Assembly: GCA_017893485.1 (NCBI GenBank)
Contig: CM030367.1
Location: forward strand, 87,494,910 to 87,558,909
Direction: 5' to 3'
DNA length: 64,000 nucleotides
Source of the DNA: Hemerocallis citrina
Taxonomy: Eukaryota > Streptophyta > Magnoliopsida > Asparagales > Asphodelaceae
Below are positions 59,144 to 64,000 of this stretch, one piece after another. A program made the position numbers and the translations under genes. The notes under the pieces are model-generated. The model searched no databases. It saw nothing but the letters and a program-made list of their open reading frames with translations, and was not told the origin of the DNA. Numbering within the stretch: the stretch's first letter is position 1; each line of letters starts with the position of its first letter.

Positions 59144-61623
59144 GTAAGAAATAAGGGACAAGTTCAAGTTAGGACAACGAGACTTTCAATTCACACCGAG
59201 ACCAAAATAACTCATGAACCGGTGATAAAATAACTCATAATAGGCTAGGACAATGAGACTTTCAATTCTGGATAGCAAGACAGTATTGCACCAAAATTAA
59301 GATTCTTGTTGCCACAAGAATGCAAACTTGGATCTGTCAGAAAATCTAGAAAATAGACTCTAAGCCGAATCCACCACATCTACACAAGTCATAATAACTA
59401 CAGAAACAGAGCTCAAAACAGAATTAAATGCAGAAATCATGTTCAGCCAGAAATCACAAGGTTATGTTCATATACATGAAAATGACATAAAAACTTACTG
59501 ATTAAATCTAAGAAAAATATGCGGTATTCCCTAGTATGTCTAGCATCAGCAAATAAAGTTTCATAATATTCCAATACAGATAGCATAGTCAAGTAAATTC
59601 GTAAAACAGCGAGATGCGACAAGTTTATGAATCTGAACTTTTTGACACAGCAGTTCTAAAATAGCGATCGATTACAAAGTATAACTCAAAAACCAAATCT
59701 GTCAAAAGGGTTGCAAAATAGATACAGCAAGCTGCATTTTATATTCACAATGTTTTAATCAACAACAACTAGAATCAGGTTGAAAATATGGTTATTTACT
59801 GAACAGCATACAGTTTTGGAAATATATTGGTTTGTTCACAAGCATTGAATAGTTAATAAAAGTCATTAATTAAATCCACAAAAATTAGGGTTTAATCTCA
59901 GTCAAGTCTAGTCATAACCAGAAAAATATTGAATCCAAATTTTATCTTTAACATCAGTATTAAAATGAATAACTATATAGAAATCACATAAAACAAATTC
60001 TAGAATTTTCAACACATCTGTAGCAAAACAGCAATAACTCATACCTCGCAAATCGAAACTGAGATCTGTCAGAAATTTTGGAAAATAGACAACGAGATCT
60101 ACGATTTATATTCACAAATTTGTTTCATTTACTGACTTTAACAGGGTCAAAAATGCTGAAACAAAACAGGGCAGCAGAAAAATAGGAATCTCTTCTCGTG
60201 CATTAAATCAAATAGTTCATAGGTAACAAATCCAAAGTAGAACAAAGTACAAAGCATGGTATTATAGATGTCCAAAACATGGTATGGGTGCTTAACAAGT
60301 TTACCACAAGATACTACAACCAACACATCAAGCATGCAAGAAGTATACATCATATTATGGATCACGAAACAACATACATACATGCATCAAGAGTCTAGTT
60401 AGATCTAAAATAATTTCATGTCGTGTGTGAAACAAATAATGACTACGGATGGATCAACAAATAGATTCAAGATCTAACAATGGTTCTTTATGAGAATGAA
60501 GCTAGAAACGAAAGCGAGACTACATGCGGAATTTGGTACTTGTATATACAACAAAAATAATACAAGTTACTTGCCTTAGATAGTCGACTAATCTGATGAG
60601 GAGATGAGAATAACGGGAATAGATTCCCGGCAACGAACACAATACTAACCATCACGAACGAGATGATCACGAACTCAACGCTTGAGGGATCAACCGCAAG
60701 CACACAAAAACCAAGGCAGCCGAGGGGTGCGCTCTGCGATGGGAGGACGACGGTAGATAGGGGGCGACGGTGGACGGCGGGCATTGGCGTAGGAAGGAAA
60801 TAGGCCGAGAGGGGGCGTCGCGACTGTGGGTGCTACTGTCGTTGCTGGCTTCGGGAGGAGAAGAGAGAGGTCGAGAGGGGGTTATTGGCTGTCATCGTGG
60901 GTGCAGGGCGGCATGACATTGGGGTTGCGAGGGGGTCACGGCAGGCAGAGGACCGGTGGTCGGGTGGTTCAGTCGGGATGCAGGTCGGGGAGAGAGAAGG
61001 ATGAGGGAGAATTAGGGTTAGGGTTTAGGGGATAGCAATTAGAGATATGAGTAACAAAATTTGTTGGGGATTTGATAAAGAGATTTGGCAGGCAGGATTT
61101 TGAGGAAATCAAGAGAAGATAAGGGAGAACGTGATCTGCTTGTTAGAAAGATACAGACGTGAAGAAATATCTGGGGAAGACTGGTTCAAAGAAGAGAGTA
61201 TTGGGTAGTGGGTTAGGATCCAATATGACGGGTAGAAGGGTTCAATTAGGGTAGACTGAGTAGAAAACCAGATCCAATAAGGCAGAATCAAATAAATAAG
61301 CAATTAGGTCATGAAATGCAGTAGATTCGAAACAATAAATCATCCAGAGAAGAAAATAATTGGCAGTCAAATTGAATCACAAGAATCAAACAATACACAA
61401 ATATATATAGGGAAAGAAGAACAATACACGGTTCTGGAAAAAGAAAGAGTACAAATAGATAAGATACCCAGAAAGAAAGAATACAGTACAAAATACAGAA
61501 ATAGGATACAGGAGTTACAAATCCTACCCACCTAACAAGAAAAATTTCGTCCTCGATATTCAAACAAGAGGTACATAGGGTAATTCAGAGAAGGAAGGAA
61601 CAACAACAACAAAAACAAAACAA

Positions 61624-62095
61624 CTATACAAACAAATGAGGAAACTTCCGCTGAATATCCTCCTCCAGCTCCCAAGTCGACACACCTGACGAATGAGGAT
61701 TCCAAGAAACCCGAACCAACCCGATGACCTTGTTTTTCAGCACTTTCTCTCGCCGATCCAAAATAGCAACTAGCAGAATCTCACAAGTCAGATCCGGCTG
61801 TGCGGATAACTCTGAATAGTCAATCACGTGGCTCTCATCACGGATATATCTCCTGAGTTGTGAGACATGAAAAACATCGTGCACTCCCAATAAAGCCGGT
61901 GGCAATGCAAGACGATAAACCACCTTACCTACTCGTTCCACGATATCAAACGGTCCGATGAACCTAGGGCTCAGCTTGCCTCCACCACCAAACCGAATGA
62001 TGCCTCTCCACGGCAGTACCTTGAGGAAAACATGGTCACCAACCTCAAACTCCAAGGGTCTCCTTTGGACATCTTCCCATCTCCGCTGCCTATCC
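61624..62095 (-). pseudogene. Gypsy integrase C-terminus with chromodomain (element F)
   Basis: An open minus-strand frame with DRQRRWEDVQRRPLEFEVGD, HVFLKVLPWRGIIRFGGGGK, LSPRFIGPFDIVERVGKVVY and HDVFHVSQLRRYI, the GPY/F region of integrase. Then VAILDRREKVLKNKVIGLV, SWNPHSSGVSTWELEEDI and FPHLFV form a chromodomain, which targets chromoviral integration to heterochromatin. The type fits the Tekay/Del lineage. The frame is uninterrupted for about 157 codons. It is cut at 62095 by an LTR, so the catalytic core is not in the window. The 3' LTR follows after a short tail (NIEDEIFL) and polypurine tract. Confidence 0.92.
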
Positions 62096-62784
62096 TGTAG
62101 CATCCCGAATTTCCAATATAATATCTCAGAAATACGTGGCACAATTCCAGAATTAACTTCAATGTAATCATAAACATAGCAATCAGATACATGGAAATTT
62201 AAAACTTTTTATTACATCAATTGTTTACAAAGCACAACGAAAAATAAAACACCTTAAATTACATTTTCTTTCCTTTACAACACATTCTTTACAATTTGTC
62301 TAAGCCATATTATCATTCTACCACATGCATCCAAATCCCAAGCTATAGGCATTTATCTGTAAAAGATGAGGCTAGAGATAACCCTAACCTCCAAAACTAC
62401 AGAGGTCAGCCATAACAGTGTGAGTGACATCAAAACAAAAGCAAAATAATTAAAGCATAAATGATAAATTCATAAACAACATGTGTTAACAGCAAGAATA
62501 AATGAAACAAGAAATAACAATAAATAAAATATGAAAACATCAAGTGAAACTAGACTAAGTGTCGAGTGTAGGAAAACAGAAAACAAACATGCATAAAATC
62601 AAGTCAAGAAAACACCAATGCTATATGCTGAATCTCTAATGCATACTTGTCGGATTCTATGCATCCCACTCTACATAGATCCGGTGTAAGCCCTTATTGT
62701 TCTCCACTTGATAGGGCTAAATCCCCCACTATGCAACTAATCCTACTACGATGACTATTACGAGATTTAGACATTTTGCAACTA

Positions 62785-63055
62785 TCGGTTCTCGCCCTTG
62801 GAATACTAAGGCCAATCCCACTCTGCAGATCATTCTATGGCCCTTACGTCTGTCGTCCCAGAATACTAGGGATTGCCTCACTTCGCAGGTCATTCTGGAA
62901 ACCTCATTGCACAAATATCCCATGAGCGTCGCTCTCGTCCTCGGAATACTGGAGATCAATCCCACTCCGCGGATCACTCTGTGGCCCTTATGTCCATCGT
63001 CTTGGAATACTAAAAAATATCTCACTCCTTGGATTATCCTGGAGTCCATAACTCA
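62785..63055. repeat. ~144-bp tandem duplication in the terminal LTR
   Basis: Two diverged copies (about 62785 and 62929) of a segment with TTGGAATACTAAGG, CAATCCCACTC.GC.GATCA and GTGGCCCTTA. Each half has a similar inner repeat of ~70 bp. Reverse-strand similarity to the TRIM interior (58435-58575). Confidence 0.7.
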
Positions 63056-63639
63056 CGTTTGCACTCATTTCATCATATCACCGCTAGTGACTGTCATTTT
63101 CTTGTTAAGTTAATTAATTAATTAATTACGAATCTCCTAGAGTTGGTGTACCCTACCGGACTTAACTCAACTGATCAACAACATAGCCACAACTGGCCAA
63201 ACCACAAAACCTCAACTTTTAGGGTTCCACACATCCTCTAGAGACTCACAACTCAACCATCACACCAAAACTTTTAATAAAACTCACAAATCCATCATCA
63301 AAATGTTTATAATAAGAAATCGACAAAATCCAAATCTATTTAATGTACTCATGAAATTCCAGAATTCAAATAAAATATTATAACCGTTAAATAGCAGAAA
63401 TCATATTTTGAAGTCATAGAATTTCACAAAACACCAATTCTTTTGAAAACCACAACTAGTTCACTTAATAAGGTCATAAAAATACAATTAAAGTTCTATT
63501 ATAAATAAAATATAACTCTATATAAAATATTGTAGTAAAAACATCATCTAAAACAGTAGAGCAATAATCCATAATATCGAGGAAATAACCGTTTAAAATA
63601 AACAAAAAAAACTCAACAAAATGACTCAAATCAGCATGT

Positions 63640-63785
63640 GCGGTCGACTGCCCAAATAGTTCAAAAATAAGGTATTCGACTGCCCCTTTTTAATTTTTCA
63701 AAAATATATAACGGCAGTCGACCGTGTGGTCGACCACTAGCTGTTAAACAGCCAGGGTGGAAAAGTGTGCATGTTTCGACTGATA
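63640..63785. repeat. GTCGAC palindrome cluster in the terminal LTR
   Basis: Copies GCGGTCGACTGC (63641), TTCGACTGCC (63669), GGCAGTCGACCGTG (63714), GGTCGACCAC (63728) and TTCGACTG (63775). It lies ~1.55 kb from the LTR start; the equivalent cluster in the first solo LTR is ~1.36 kb from its start. Confidence 0.65.
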
Positions 63786-64000
63786 CGCCGACAAATCTTT
63801 GTAAAATCAAAATTAAACTTCCTGAGATGCTAAAGTATAACTTATACAACATATATGAGTTTATATAACAATCAAAAACACATCAAGATCTCAAAAGAGT
63901 AATCTTTCACAAAATTCTTCAAAACAGCCACTATATATGTATGTGTGTTAATGTGAGGGTTTAAGCATCAGTTATAGCACCAAATCTCATCAATAAGAAT

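Larger units (their letters stand above)
56761..61519 (-). repeat. 3' LTR of element F (about 3.5 kb without the TRIM)
   Basis: Ends TGTCATGCCCCGC at 56761 and AGGAGTTACA at 61519. Immediately right is a polypurine tract on the minus strand (AGGTGGGTAGGAT, 61520-61533) preceded by the end of a gypsy pol. That makes it the 3' LTR of a minus-strand element whose 5' LTR is beyond the window. It contains the short-repeat zone at 57330-57710, the TRIM element and a GC-rich block at 60690-60990. Confidence 0.8.
62096..64000 (-). repeat. B-related LTR inserted in integrase F, incomplete
   Basis: Begins TGTAGCATCCCGAATTTCC at 62096 in the integrase frame. It shares with the LTRs of B and the first solo LTR the TATGCATCCCACTCTACATA block (62659-62678), the CCTAGAGTTGG...GGACTTAACTC block (63130) and a GTCGAC cluster (63640-63785). 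It also has a ~144-bp duplicated zone (62785-63055). The other end and target duplication lie outside the window, so solo or full element is undecided. No coding domain seen. Confidence 0.72.

Noticed and set aside
54242..62095. Endogenous plant pararetrovirus
   Set aside because: RT, integrase and chromodomain order, LTRs, primer site and polypurine tracts all fit Ty3/gypsy chromoviruses; no coat, movement or translational-activator signature was seen.

Overview
This window is a piece of a plant nuclear genome built almost entirely from transposable elements inserted into one another. No host protein-coding gene could be supported. Plant origin follows from the element types: Ty3/gypsy chromoviruses with chromodomains and initiator tRNA-Met primer sites, a CACTA element with a Transpos_assoc/TNP2 transposase, a Mutator-like element (MULE) carrying a plant mobile domain (PMD) gene, an L1-type LINE, a Helitron and a short TRIM-like retroelement. 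I cannot name the species; a eudicot is a weak guess.

Layout. 1-3.1 kb: a solo LTR (133-3067) with 5-bp target duplication GATAT. 3.1-4.8 kb: AT-rich flank, a hAT-like fragment and a foldback MITE. 4.8-9.1 kb: a MULE with long TIRs and a 9-bp target duplication, carrying a decayed mudrA-type transposase (+) and a decayed PMD gene (-). 9.6-10.8 kb: a 5'-truncated LINE with a 15-bp target duplication. 11.8-27.9 kb: gypsy element A (-) with very long LTRs (about 5.6 kb) that contain arrays of a ~182-bp repeat. Its left LTR is split by a second, 5.3-kb solo LTR (14606-19917, target duplication ACAAC). Its internal domain has collapsed to gag/protease and integrase/chromodomain remnants.

27.9-51.7 kb: gypsy-like element B (-) with LTRs of about 3.5 kb and an apparently non-coding, purine-skewed internal domain. 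An 8.8-kb CACTA element (34338-43156, target duplication ATA) lies in that internal domain. The right LTR holds a Helitron (46191-51055), which holds a foldback MITE (46550-50841), which holds a solo LTR (46838-50753). The left LTR of B has a different MITE at the matching TA microsatellite. 51.7-55.2 kb: a partial B-like LTR next to a decayed gypsy reverse transcriptase. 55.2-62.1 kb: F-family gypsy LTRs, a young 1.2-kb TRIM-like element (57911-59143, target duplication GTAAG) and an integrase/chromodomain end. 62.1-64.0 kb: the start of another B-related LTR inserted in that integrase; it runs off the window.

Nearly all coding relics are broken by stops and frameshifts. The most notable signals are 245-bp repeat arrays on both sides of the CACTA transposase; paired tRNA-like (Pol III B-box) modules kept in three LTR copies; clusters of a palindromic GTCGAC motif in several LTRs; sequence shared between the TRIM interior and a long LTR; and independent insertions at one TA microsatellite in two LTR copies. 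All boundaries were read by eye from terminal motifs and target duplications; no database search was run.
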